A stretch of DNA of 64,000 bases. Origin: Poriferisodalis sp965208925. Lineage in GTDB: Bacteria; Actinomycetota; Acidimicrobiia; Acidimicrobiales; Poriferisodalaceae. Positions 19,377-28,232 of this stretch are shown in pieces. The position numbers and the translations under genes are program-made. Numbering within the stretch: the first letter of the stretch is position 1; each line of letters begins with the position of its first letter. Under the pieces are notes generated by a model. It did no database searches and was not told where the DNA came from. It saw only the letters and a list, made by a program, of their open reading frames with translations. Location: positions 2,232,001 through 2,296,000 of the forward strand of contig NZ_OZ242364.1 in the NCBI RefSeq assembly GCF_965208925.1, read 5' to 3'.

Positions 19377-20075
19377 TCAGGCGAGCTGGTCTGAAGGGAC
19401 GATCACGAACAGCCCGGCGGCTTCGATCAGCGGCGGAGCCCCGGCCGGCGCGTCGCCGGCCTGCACTGCCAGCTCGACGTGGGATTTGCGTCCCTCACGC
19501 CGCGTCTCGCGCCCGGAGAAGATCACCGGCTCGTCGATCGGGACGCCGCCCCGGTAGTCGATCTCCAAGCGGGCCGTGTAGGCGGCGATGCCGAGGCAGA
19601 CCATGAGGTAGCCGAGCACGTCATCGACCACGGCACACACCGAGCCGCCGTGCGCACGTCCCGGAGCACTCTCGAAGGCGGCACCGAAGGTGACCACTGC
19701 CCGCACTCCGTCGCCGTCACGGCGCATGTCGACTTCCATCGCTGTGGGATTGGCCGGCCCACTGAAGGCTCGGTCGCTGAAAGCCATGACTTCGGCGCCG
19801 TCAGCGGGCCGAGGATCGGTGTAGCGGCGGGCGAAGTAGTCCTCCGGGCGGGCCACCGGCGCTGAGCCTGCCTCCAAGTGCTCTGCGGTGCGTTCTGCCC
19901 ACGCAGCAATCTCGGCCAGCGTCTGGGGGTCGGTGCGATGCCGCACGAACGCATGCGCCAAGCGTCGCAGCGAACCGGCGGCAGCACTGCGCTCATCGAG
20001 CTGGGGATCGGGGTAGATCAGGTGCAGATCGTTCCGCCCGTCACCCGGCTGGCTATCCCGCGACGCTGAGGTCAC
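19377..20075 (-). CDS. PaaI-type hotdog thioesterase
   Basis: The 232-residue protein has a C-terminal hotdog domain (about 105-230). The signature GRAHGGSVCAVVDDVLGYL contains the H-G-G turn and the helix Asp used by PaaI/ACOT13-like acyl-CoA thioesterases; LEIDYRGGVPIDEPV is the next strand pair. The N-terminal 100 residues form a helical extension with LHLIYPDPQLDERSAAAGSLRRL. The substrate is unknown. It starts 3 bp after the stop of the upstream SnoaL-like gene, so the two are probably co-transcribed. Confidence 0.8.
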   Translation of the reverse strand: MTSASRDSQPGDGRNDLHLIYPDPQLDERSAAAGSLRRLAHAFVRHRTDPQTLAEIAAWAERTAEHLEAGSAPVARPEDYFARRYTDPRPADGAEVMAFSDRAFSGPANPTAMEVDMRRDGDGVRAVVTFGAAFESAPGRAHGGSVCAVVDDVLGYLMVCLGIAAYTARLEIDYRGGVPIDEPVIFSGRETRREGRKSHVELAVQAGDAPAGAPPLIEAAGLFVIVPSDQLA

Positions 20076-20078
20076 CTC

Positions 20079-20618
20079 TCAGGCACCGAGACGGCCAAGG
20101 TCGCCGTACGGGTAGTCGACCAGCTCGCTGGACGGGTGATCGAGATCGAACGTCCAGTACTGGCGGATCTCCGAGATCAGCCGTGCGCCGGTTGCGCCGT
20201 CAATGCCGAAGTCATAGTGCTCGCTGCCGCGTACGGCGAACGGCTCGGCGGCCTCGGTGCTGCGATGCGCCGCCATCGTGCCGCTCATGATCCACTCGAT
20301 TGCCGCCGTCTCGCCGTCGGTCACGAGCCGCTCGCAGTGCCATGACGCGCCCTGCCATTTGGCGGCGATGCGTGACCAGAAGCGCCCGATCACCTCTGCC
20401 CCCCGTACCGGCGCGTGGTTGGTGTCATACACGACGGCGTCATCGGTGAAGTGCCGGGCCACGGCATCGGCATCGCCCGAGGTGCAGGCGCTGAAATAGC
20501 CCTCGATGCACGCCGCGATCTCAGCGTCGGCGCCATCGGCACGGTCAGCGCTGTCGGTGTCGCCGGCACGGTCATCACTGCTGGCGCTGTCGGCGCCAGT
20601 GATGGGGTGTTCGCTCAT
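20079..20618 (-). CDS. SnoaL-like / NTF2-fold protein
   Basis: The 179-residue protein begins with an Asp/Ala-rich 30-residue stretch. A SnoaL_2/NTF2-like alpha+beta cone follows, with IEGYFSACTSGDADAVARHFTDDAVVYD and then ETAAIEWIMSGTM and FGIDGATGARLISEIRQYW. These folds serve as small hydrolases, isomerases or ligand-binding proteins, and no catalytic set can be assigned. ATG 20618 is preferred; the frame is open further upstream to 20681 without family-like sequence. It lies upstream of the thioesterase in one transcription unit. Confidence 0.75.
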   Translation of the reverse strand: MSEHPITGADSASSDDRAGDTDSADRADGADAEIAACIEGYFSACTSGDADAVARHFTDDAVVYDTNHAPVRGAEVIGRFWSRIAAKWQGASWHCERLVTDGETAAIEWIMSGTMAAHRSTEAAEPFAVRGSEHYDFGIDGATGARLISEIRQYWTFDLDHPSSELVDYPYGDLGRLGA

Positions 20619-20649
20619 GGCGCCAGTCTCGCAGCCCGCGCCCGCACCC

Positions 20650-21441
20650 TTAGCTGACGGCCCACGACAGCCAGCGGCCATCGCGCCGTTCCAGCCGCAG
20701 CTTGTGCGAGAAGCACTCCGACAGCGACTGCGCCGTCAGCACCTCGTCCAGTGCCCCGCACGCCAGCGGCACTCCGTCGCGCAGCAGTAGCCCGTGAGTG
20801 AACGACGGGGGGATCTCGTCGGTGTGGTGGGTCACGAGCACGGTCGCCGGCGTGTCGGGGTCCGCGGCCAGCGATTCGAGGCTGGCCACGAGCTGCTCGC
20901 GGCCGGCCAGGTCCAGGCCGGCCGTCGGCTCGTCCAGCAGCAGCAGCTCGGGATGGCCCATCAGCGTGCGGGCGAGCTGCACGCGCTGCTGCTCGCCCGA
21001 TGACAGGGTGGCGAACGCCCGCTCAGCCAGCCGACTGGCACCCACGCGCTCAAGGCACGCCCGGGCGCTCGACCGGTCAGCATCGGCGTAGCTGTGCCAC
21101 CAGGTCTCCAGTGCCGCGTAGCGCGCTGTCACCACGATGTCGAGGGCGCTGATGTTGGGCCGGAATTGGTCTCGCAGCGACGAGCTCGCAAGGCCGATGC
21201 GCCGCCGATGCTCGCGCACATCCACCGCCCCCCAACGCTCGCCGAGCACCTCGACCGTGCCGGTGGTCGGGAAGCGGTACAGCGACAGGACCTTGATGAG
21301 GCTCGTCTTGCCCGATCCGTTCGGTCCCAGCACGATCCACCGTTCGTGCGGTGCGATGTCCCAGTCGAGCGGTCCCAGCACGGTGGCGCCGTCGTACACG
21401 ACCGACACGTTGCGCAGCGAGACGCTCGGGCGTTCGCTCAC
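20650..21441 (-). CDS. Stand-alone ABC transporter ATP-binding protein (YlmA/ModF-like)
   Basis: A single nucleotide-binding domain of 263 residues. It has Walker A GPNGSGKTS (about 39-47), signature LSSGEQQRVQLAR (about 146-158), Walker B ELLLLDEP (about 164-171), and the H-loop VLVTHHTDE. It ends with a short extension (about 225-263). The best resemblance is to soluble ATPases such as ModF/YlmA that have no obvious permease beside them. GTG 21441 overlaps the stop of the upstream exporter gene (GTGA), so the three genes 25600 to 20650 appear to be one operon. Whether it energises a distant permease is unknown. Confidence 0.82.
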   Translation of the reverse strand: MSERPSVSLRNVSVVYDGATVLGPLDWDIAPHERWIVLGPNGSGKTSLIKVLSLYRFPTTGTVEVLGERWGAVDVREHRRRIGLASSSLRDQFRPNISALDIVVTARYAALETWWHSYADADRSSARACLERVGASRLAERAFATLSSGEQQRVQLARTLMGHPELLLLDEPTAGLDLAGREQLVASLESLAADPDTPATVLVTHHTDEIPPSFTHGLLLRDGVPLACGALDEVLTAQSLSECFSHKLRLERRDGRWLSWAVS

Positions 21442-23666
21442 GGGCGGTCTCGCCCGCCTTCGCTGGCATGGGACACCCAGGTGGCGTACATCTCGGCGTA
21501 GCGACCGCCGAGGGCAACGAGCTCGTCGTGGGTGCCCAGCTCCACGACGCCGCCCTCGTCGATCACGGCGATGCGATCCGCCCGCATCGCCGTCGCCAGC
21601 CGGTGCGCGATGAGCACCGCCGTGCGGCCTTCCAGCAGCAGGTCCAGCGCACCCTCGATCTCGGCCTCGGTGCTGAGATCGACGCTGGAGGTGGCCTCAT
21701 CGAGCACGATCACCCGCGGCCGCGCCACGAATGCCCGGGCCAGCGCCAAGAGCTGCCGCTCGCCGGCCGACAGCGACACGCCGCGCTCGTGCACCTGGGT
21801 GTCTGCACCCTCGGGCAGGCTGTCGATCAAGCGACGCAGGCCGACCAGGTCGAGCGCCGCGTCGATGTCGGCGTCGAGCTGCGCGTCGCTGTCGCGGCCG
21901 GCCTGCCCTGCGCGGTCGCGCAGGCCGAAAGCCACGTTGTCCCGGATCGTGCCGTGGAACAGGAACGGCTCCTGGGGAACGACGCCCAGCTGATTGCGCA
22001 GCGACGACAGCGTCACGTCACGCAGGTCCCAGCCGTCGATCGTGATCCGACCCTCAGTCGGGTCGTAGAAACGGATGATCAGCTTCGCGATCGTGCTCTT
22101 GCCTGCGCCCGTGGGCCCGACCAACGCGAACGTCTCGCCGGGGCGGATCTCCAGGCTGACCTCGCTCAGCACCTCGGGAGGGTCGTCGTCGAGCAGTTCG
22201 CGGCCCTCAGCGATGCCGCTGTCAGAAATGTCCCCGTCAGCAACGCCGCCATCCGCTAGGCCGCTGCGAGAGCTGCCGCCGTGAGCAGGCCCGGCGCCGT
22301 TGCCCAGCGCCGGCATCGCCATCGGATCGAACGATGCGTTGACCTCTCTCGCCGGCATCTTCGCGGCAGTAATCGCGCCGTTGGCGTCGCCGTTCCCACT
22401 GGTCCCGTCGCCGTCCCCTTCGCCAGCCGCCGCATCGTCGTCATAGGCGAACGACACGTTCTCGAGCCGGATATGACCGCTGACCGGTGGCAGTTCGGCC
22501 GCGTCGGGATGCTGGCGCACCGTCGGCTGCGTCGCCAGGACCTGGCTGATCTTGCGGAGACCGGACTGGCCCTGCTGGTAGGTGCTGTAGAGCTGCGCGA
22601 GCTGCTGGATCGGGGCGAAGAAGGTCGTGACATACAGCACGAACATGCCCAGCTCCCCGACGGTGAGACTGCCCCGCAGCACCATCGCTCCGCCGATTGC
22701 CAGCATCAGCCCCTGTGCGGCAATGCCGATCGCCTCGGTGCTGGGGCCATAGATCGCCTGCACTCTGGACATGGACAGGTTGGCGTCGCGGAAACGAGCG
22801 GTCACCTTGCGGTGCCGCACGGCGTTCTCGAGGCGCCGCCCCGTGGCCGCAATCACCCGGATCCCCGCCAGGTTCTCGGACAGGTCGGCGAGCACGTCCG
22901 CGATGCGGTCGCGGATCTCGCCGTAGCCCTTCTCGCTGCGTACTCGGAACCACAGCGTCAACCCCACCAGCGGCGGGATGACTCCCACGAGCAGGATCGT
23001 CGCCAGCAGCGGGTTGTAGATGAACAGCACCACGGTCACGACGCCGACGGTGAGCACCTGGATCAGCAGGTTCACGAAGCCCTCGTTCATGAGCAGCGCC
23101 ACGTACTCCATGTCGGAGGTCATCCGGCTGAGCAGCACCCCGGACTTCGATGTCGTGTACCAGTCCAGCGAGAGCCGCTGGTAGTGGCTGAACAGGCGCA
23201 GCCGCAGGTCGTGCATGACCTGCTCGGCAATGCGCCCGTTCAGGCGTTGACGCAGCCGGCTGAGCACGATGCTGGCTGCGACGACGCCCACGAAGACCAG
23301 CACGACCATGTTGAGCGCGAAGCGGTCGCCTTCCCTGACGCCGCGGTCGACACCTTGTTGAAACAGCACCGGCATCGCCTGCATCGCCGCGGTCTCGGCG
23401 CCGAGCAGCAGCAGTGCCACCAAGACACCCCAGCTGTGCGGCACCAGCATGTCCCGGAGGCCGTACGGGCGCGCCCGCCGGGGATCGGCGCGCTCCGCCA
23501 CGTGGTCGAAATGGATTTCCGGCTCGGGGTGTTCGGGCTCGAGCTCCAGCAGCCGGTTGGCGCCTTCCTGCATCTCGGTCGGGACACCGGCGAACGGCAG
23601 TCCCGCCGCCGCGCTCGCCTGCGTCGCGGTCGGCCCCATGTGGCCCGGGCCGCCGACCATCACCAT
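21438..23666 (-). CDS. ABC exporter half-transporter, subunit with consensus catalytic Glu
   Basis: The 742-residue protein has a 70-residue N-terminal extension, six membrane helices (about 75-360) and an ABC domain. Walker A is GPTGAGKST, the signature LSAGERQLLALARA (Gly to Ala in LSGGE), Walker B VIVLDEATSSVD with catalytic Glu, and the H-loop IAHRLAT. An unusual insert of about 75 residues, rich in Gly, Asp and Ala, lies between the first strand of the ABC domain (ENVSFAYDDD) and the strand SLEIRPGETFALVG. Its start overlaps the previous gene by 7 bp. It is the probable partner of the adjacent half-transporter in a heterodimeric lipid or drug exporter. Confidence 0.88.
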   Translation of the reverse strand: MVMVGGPGHMGPTATQASAAAGLPFAGVPTEMQEGANRLLELEPEHPEPEIHFDHVAERADPRRARPYGLRDMLVPHSWGVLVALLLLGAETAAMQAMPVLFQQGVDRGVREGDRFALNMVVLVFVGVVAASIVLSRLRQRLNGRIAEQVMHDLRLRLFSHYQRLSLDWYTTSKSGVLLSRMTSDMEYVALLMNEGFVNLLIQVLTVGVVTVVLFIYNPLLATILLVGVIPPLVGLTLWFRVRSEKGYGEIRDRIADVLADLSENLAGIRVIAATGRRLENAVRHRKVTARFRDANLSMSRVQAIYGPSTEAIGIAAQGLMLAIGGAMVLRGSLTVGELGMFVLYVTTFFAPIQQLAQLYSTYQQGQSGLRKISQVLATQPTVRQHPDAAELPPVSGHIRLENVSFAYDDDAAAGEGDGDGTSGNGDANGAITAAKMPAREVNASFDPMAMPALGNGAGPAHGGSSRSGLADGGVADGDISDSGIAEGRELLDDDPPEVLSEVSLEIRPGETFALVGPTGAGKSTIAKLIIRFYDPTEGRITIDGWDLRDVTLSSLRNQLGVVPQEPFLFHGTIRDNVAFGLRDRAGQAGRDSDAQLDADIDAALDLVGLRRLIDSLPEGADTQVHERGVSLSAGERQLLALARAFVARPRVIVLDEATSSVDLSTEAEIEGALDLLLEGRTAVLIAHRLATAMRADRIAVIDEGGVVELGTHDELVALGGRYAEMYATWVSHASEGGRDRP

Positions 23667-25600
23667 GAGCTGCCGCTCCCGCCTGCGCCGTCGCTTGCGA
23701 CGCTGAGTGAGTCGTGCTCGTGCGTGTCGCCCCCCGCAGCCAGCACCTTGACATAGCGAGGCTCGGTGGCCATCAGCTCCGCGTGGGTGCCGTCGGCCGC
23801 CACCCGCCCGCCGTCCAGCAGGATCACCCGGTCGGCCAGGCTGATTGTGGACAGCCGGTGGGCGATGACGATGGTCGTGCGCTCCGCGAGCAGCTCGGCG
23901 AGCGCATCGTGGATCTTCGCCTCGTGCGCCACGTCGATGGAGCTCGTGGCGTCGTCGAGGATCAGCACGGCAGGATCGGCGAGGATCGCCCGTGCGATGG
24001 CGATGCGCTGGCGCTGACCGCCTGAGAGGTCGTACCCGCGCTCGCCGACCTCCGTGTCATAGCCGTCGTCGAGCTCGCTGATGAACTCATGGGCCTGCGC
24101 GGCGGTGGCGGCGGCGACCACCTCGGACCGGGCGGCATCGGGTCGTGCGTAGGCGATGTTGTCGTGGATGCTGGCCGAGAACAGGAACGGTTCGTCGGGG
24201 ACGAGGCCGACGGCCCGCCGCAGGCTCTCGCCGGTGAGGTCGTTCACGTCGTAGCCGTCGACGGAGATCGTGCCGCCGCCGAGGCTGTAGAAGCGCATCA
24301 GCAGCCGTGCGAGCGTCGACTTGCCGCAGCCGGTTCGCCCGACGATCGCAACCCGCTCGCCGGCGCCGATGCGCAGGTCCAGCCCGTCGAACACCAGCGG
24401 CGCGTCGCGATCGGCACTGGCGGTGCCCCTGACGCCTCCGATGGTCTCCGTGCCATAGGCAAAACGCACATCGTCGAATCGCACTTCCATGCCTGCGGAC
24501 CCACGCGTCGGGCCGCGGCGCTGGGGCAGATCGACGGCGCCGGGACGGTCTGCGACCAGCACCGGCTCATCGAGCAGCTGATAGACGCGTTCGGCAGAGG
24601 CCTTGGCCCGCTGGCCGAAGATGAACAGCATCCCGATGAAACGGAACGGCGCCTGCAGGAGCAGGATGTACAGGTAGAAGGACATCAGGTCGCCGACGGA
24701 GAGCGAGCCGCCGATGATCAGATGTCCGCCGACCAGCAGCAGCATGGCCTGGGCCATGCGCGGAAGATTCTCGATGACCGGCGTGTAGTGCGCCCTGCTG
24801 TTGTGCTGCAGCATGTTGGCCCAGCGCAGCCGTTGGGTCGCCCGGGCCATCTCCTCTACCTGCCGGGCCTCGGCGGCGAAGGCCTTCACGACACGCACGC
24901 CGTTCACGCTCTCGTGGGTCACGGTGGCGACCTCTGCGTTGCGCGACTGGATGATCCACGACAGCGGGAACATGATGTGCCGCAGCCGCTGGCCCAGCAC
25001 GTAGACGGCGGGCATGATCAGCATCGTGATGGCAGTCAGGGGCAGGCTGATCCACGCCATCAGCGAGATGGCCACCACGAAGCTCAGCAATTGGCCCGAC
25101 ACGATCGGCGCAAAGGCCAGGTACATCTGCACCGAGCGGATGTCGGAGTTGGAGCGGGAGATGATCTCGCCGGTGTGCACCCGGTCGTAGAACGCGAACG
25201 ACAGCCGGCTGAGGTGGGCGAACAGCAGCGTGCGCAGCTGGAACTCGACCCGGTGGCCCATCGAGAAGAGTGAGTTGCGGTAGACGAAGGTGGAGACGCC
25301 GCGGGCCACGCCGAGCCCCACGAGGACGATGACCAACGCCCACAGCGAGCCCGAGGTCGCGCCGTCGGGGCCCGGCACAGCGGCATCGACGGCGTAGCCA
25401 GCCACTCTTGGGGCAACGGCCCCCGCGCCGGTCGCCACGATGACCGCGATCAGCGCGACGACGATGCGCGCCCGCTGGCGTCGCAGCAGCGGTCCGAGCC
25501 GACGGATCCAGCTCAGCGATGGGTCGGCGCGGATCCAATCCCCATGGTGCTCGGGCTGCGCAGCGGACTCCGCGGGCGCAGTTGGTGGGGCTACCCGCAT
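23660..25600 (-). CDS. ABC exporter half-transporter, subunit with degenerate catalytic site
   Basis: A 646-residue half-transporter: six membrane helices (about 40-335), then an ABC domain. Walker A is GRTGCGKST, the signature LSGGQRQRIAIARA, Walker B VLILDDATSSID and the H-loop IAHRLST. The catalytic Glu after Walker B is replaced by Asp, as in the degenerate site of heterodimeric exporters of the BmrCD and TM287/288 type. A smaller insert of about 18 residues sits where the partner has its long one. The start is taken at ATG 25600 (MRVAPP), not 25666, because the divergent CNNM-type gene starts at 25696 and both need a promoter. Confidence 0.87.
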   Translation of the reverse strand: MRVAPPTAPAESAAQPEHHGDWIRADPSLSWIRRLGPLLRRQRARIVVALIAVIVATGAGAVAPRVAGYAVDAAVPGPDGATSGSLWALVIVLVGLGVARGVSTFVYRNSLFSMGHRVEFQLRTLLFAHLSRLSFAFYDRVHTGEIISRSNSDIRSVQMYLAFAPIVSGQLLSFVVAISLMAWISLPLTAITMLIMPAVYVLGQRLRHIMFPLSWIIQSRNAEVATVTHESVNGVRVVKAFAAEARQVEEMARATQRLRWANMLQHNSRAHYTPVIENLPRMAQAMLLLVGGHLIIGGSLSVGDLMSFYLYILLLQAPFRFIGMLFIFGQRAKASAERVYQLLDEPVLVADRPGAVDLPQRRGPTRGSAGMEVRFDDVRFAYGTETIGGVRGTASADRDAPLVFDGLDLRIGAGERVAIVGRTGCGKSTLARLLMRFYSLGGGTISVDGYDVNDLTGESLRRAVGLVPDEPFLFSASIHDNIAYARPDAARSEVVAAATAAQAHEFISELDDGYDTEVGERGYDLSGGQRQRIAIARAILADPAVLILDDATSSIDVAHEAKIHDALAELLAERTTIVIAHRLSTISLADRVILLDGGRVAADGTHAELMATEPRYVKVLAAGGDTHEHDSLSVASDGAGGSGSSW

Positions 25601-25695
25601 CCCGGCGAGACTACCGGCGCGCCTGCGGGCCGAGCCGGGACGAACCGGTACCGTGGGCGCTGCCACTGGGGCGCTCGGGGGTGCACGGCACCGGC

Positions 25696-27054
25696 ATGAC
25701 GCTGGGACTCATCGCAGGACTTGGGATTGTCGTCGCGCTCATCGTCTTGAACGGCGTGTACGTGGCTGGCGAATTCTGCTTGCTGGCCGTTGACACCTCG
25801 CAGGTCGACGTTCTGGCCGGCCAGGGGCAGCGACGAGCCCGCGGCGTACGGTCGCTGCTGCGGCGGCTCAACTTCCATCTCGCTGGCGCCCAGCTCGGCA
25901 TCACGCTCACGTCGCTGGTGCTCGGCATCATCGCTGAGGACACCGTCGGCCGGCTGATCGAATGGTCGCTGGGCGGCTGGGGCCCCCCGCTGGCATCAGC
26001 CGGGGTGGTCGCCGTGGTGGCGATCGCGCTCGCTGCGGTTGTCCAGATGGTGTTCGGCGAGCTGCTGCCGAAGAACCTGGCCGTGTCGCGGCCGCTGGGA
26101 ACCTCGCTGGTGCTGGCGCCCGTCCTGCGTCTCTACGGGACCGTCGCTGCGCCGCTCACGCTGCTGTTCAACGGCATCGCCAACGCCACTGTGCGAGGAC
26201 TCGGCCTCGAGCCCACCGAGGAGCTTCGCATCGTGCGCACCCGCGACGAGCTGGAGTACGTGGTGCGCTCGTCGCGCCAGCGGACGCTCAGCGACGGTCA
26301 AGCCGATCTGCTGGTGCGAACGCTGCGCTTGGGTCGCAAGGACGCCGCCGACGCGCTGACGCCGCGTACGTCGATGTCAGCCATCGGCGCTGAAGCGAGG
26401 CTCACGGAACTGGTGGAGCTGGCGCGCGCCAGGGGGCATTCGCGCTTCCCGGTTCTGGGAGCGAGTTCGGACGACGTGCTCGGCATCGCAGAGGTTCGCG
26501 ACGTGTTCAGCATCGATGTGGCCGAGCGCGACGACACGCCGGTCGGGGCGATCATGCGTCCGGTCGTGGTGGTGGCCGAGAGCCGCAAACTCGACGGCGT
26601 CCTCGCAGACATGGCCGCGTCGGACTGCCGGCTGTGCGTGGTGGTGGACGAGCACGGCGGCACAGCCGGGATTCTCACGCGGGAGGACATCGCCGAGGAA
26701 CTCGTGGGCGACATCGCCGATGAGTTCGACGAGCCTGCCCTGCTGACCTCCCGGCGACCGGGACAGCCGGTGACGCTCGCGGGCGCCGCCACGCTCGACG
26801 AAGTGGAGGAGGCCGCCGGCCTGGCGGTGCCATCAGGCCCCTACGAGACGCTGGCGGGCTTCGTGCTGGAACGCCTCGGCGAGATCCCCTCGGCGGGCGC
26901 CGTCGTGACATGGGACGGCTGGCAGCTCGACGTCACCCATACCGATGGGCTCCGGGTGGCCGAGGTCAGAGTCAGCCCACCGCCCGCGGCCGCCGGTGAC
27001 AGCGACGGCGACGACGGGGTGGACGGGGTTGACGATCGGGCGGACGACCCATGA
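25696..27054 (+). CDS. CNNM/HlyC-CorC-family membrane protein with CBS domains (first of pair)
   Basis: The 452-residue protein has an N-terminal DUF21/CNNM membrane domain (four helices, about 5-150) with FHLAGAQLGITLTSLVLG and VFGELLPKNLAV, both hallmark segments. A CBS pair (about 205-330) follows, containing ALTPRTSM, GHSRFPVLGAS and CVVVDEHGGTAGILTREDIAEELVG. A CorC_HlyC C-terminal domain (about 345-430) completes it. This family is linked to Mg2+/Co2+ efflux and ion homeostasis. The last 20 residues are Asp-rich. The ATG is fixed by the hydrophobic MTLGLIAG start; its stop overlaps the second paralogue (ATGA), forming a two-gene operon. Confidence 0.87.
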   Translation: MTLGLIAGLGIVVALIVLNGVYVAGEFCLLAVDTSQVDVLAGQGQRRARGVRSLLRRLNFHLAGAQLGITLTSLVLGIIAEDTVGRLIEWSLGGWGPPLASAGVVAVVAIALAAVVQMVFGELLPKNLAVSRPLGTSLVLAPVLRLYGTVAAPLTLLFNGIANATVRGLGLEPTEELRIVRTRDELEYVVRSSRQRTLSDGQADLLVRTLRLGRKDAADALTPRTSMSAIGAEARLTELVELARARGHSRFPVLGASSDDVLGIAEVRDVFSIDVAERDDTPVGAIMRPVVVVAESRKLDGVLADMAASDCRLCVVVDEHGGTAGILTREDIAEELVGDIADEFDEPALLTSRRPGQPVTLAGAATLDEVEEAAGLAVPSGPYETLAGFVLERLGEIPSAGAVVTWDGWQLDVTHTDGLRVAEVRVSPPPAAAGDSDGDDGVDGVDDRADDP

Positions 27055-28172
27055 TGACCACGCTGGCCATTGCCGTGGGCCTGGTGCTCATCGTGTTCAA
27101 CGGGGCATTCGTCGCGATCGAGTTCGGCCTCATCGGCGCGAAGCGCGCCGCGGTGGACCGTCAGGCAGCGACCGGCAAGCGCTCGGCATCGGCAGCGCAG
27201 CGCATGCAGTCCGACGTGCTGACCACGCTCGGGGGAGCGCAGTTGGGCATCACCCTGTGCTCGCTGGCAGTCGGACGCCTCACCGAGCCGGCTATCGCTG
27301 GCCTCATCGAGCGGGCGGTGCACGGCATCATCGAGATCCCCGACGCTGCGCTGCACGCCATCGGCTTCGGCATCGGGCTGGGCATCGTGACGGTGCTGCA
27401 CATGGTGTTCGGCGAGATGGTGCCCAAGAACCTGGCGCTCATCGGGCCCGAGCGCACGCTGCTGGTGCTGGCCCGGCCCATGGCTGCGTACCTCGCCGTC
27501 TTCCGTCCGGTCGCCCGGGCGCTGCAGTGGGTGGCGAACGGCTTGACCCGGATGCTGCGTGTCGAGCCGACGACCGAGCTTGCCGACGTGGCGACGCCCG
27601 CCGAGCTGACGCTGATGGCGCAAGATTCGCTGGCCGAGGGCCATATCGCGCCGACCGACGTGGCACTGCTGGAGCGAGCCATGCGGTTCGAGGCAACGAA
27701 GGTGAGCGAGATCATGGCGCCCGCGGGCGCTGTTGCGGCCGTGCGGCTGGCCGACCCGCTCACCGAGGTCGAGCAGCAATTCGCCCGCACCGGCCATTCA
27801 CGGCTGGTCGTGCTCGGCGACGGACCCGACGATGTGCGAGGAATGCTGCACAGCAATGATCTGGCGATCTCTGCGGTGCGCGACGCCGGCGACCTCGCCG
27901 AAGCTGACCGTCTCGCTGCCGCGCAGCCTGCCGGCCGCGGCCTCGTGCGCCGGATGCTGCGGCTGGGCCCCGACGTGGCGCTCGACAGGGCGCTGCGCCG
28001 CATGCAGCGCACACGGATCCACCTTGCCGTCGTCGCCGATGCTGAGCGGCGCACGCTCGGGGTCGTGGCCCTCGACGACCTGCTGCGCAGCCTGATCGGC
28101 GATCCCGGCAGTGTCGGCGAGAAAACTGCCGCGACAGGCGGTCCCGGGGGTGGCACACTCGCTTCTGGTTAG
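27051..28172 (+). CDS. CNNM-family membrane protein with CBS pair (second of pair)
   Basis: The 373-residue paralogue of the preceding gene has a DUF21/CNNM domain (about 1-170) with LGGAQLGITLCSLAVG and VFGEMVPKNLAL. A CBS region follows (about 200-350) with IMAPAGAVAAV, GHSRLVVLGDG and HLAVVADAERRTLGVVALDDLL. Unlike the first protein it lacks the CorC_HlyC C-terminal domain and the EHGGTAG segment is altered. Paired short and long CNNM proteins are common in actinobacteria, and the two probably assemble together. A 4-bp overlap with the upstream stop indicates coupling. Confidence 0.86.
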   Translation: MMTTLAIAVGLVLIVFNGAFVAIEFGLIGAKRAAVDRQAATGKRSASAAQRMQSDVLTTLGGAQLGITLCSLAVGRLTEPAIAGLIERAVHGIIEIPDAALHAIGFGIGLGIVTVLHMVFGEMVPKNLALIGPERTLLVLARPMAAYLAVFRPVARALQWVANGLTRMLRVEPTTELADVATPAELTLMAQDSLAEGHIAPTDVALLERAMRFEATKVSEIMAPAGAVAAVRLADPLTEVEQQFARTGHSRLVVLGDGPDDVRGMLHSNDLAISAVRDAGDLAEADRLAAAQPAGRGLVRRMLRLGPDVALDRALRRMQRTRIHLAVVADAERRTLGVVALDDLLRSLIGDPGSVGEKTAATGGPGGGTLASG

Positions 28173-28232
28173 GCCCTGCTGGTTAGGCTCCCGCGCTCGT
28201 TGCGAGGCCCCGTGCGGCCGAGGACCCACATC

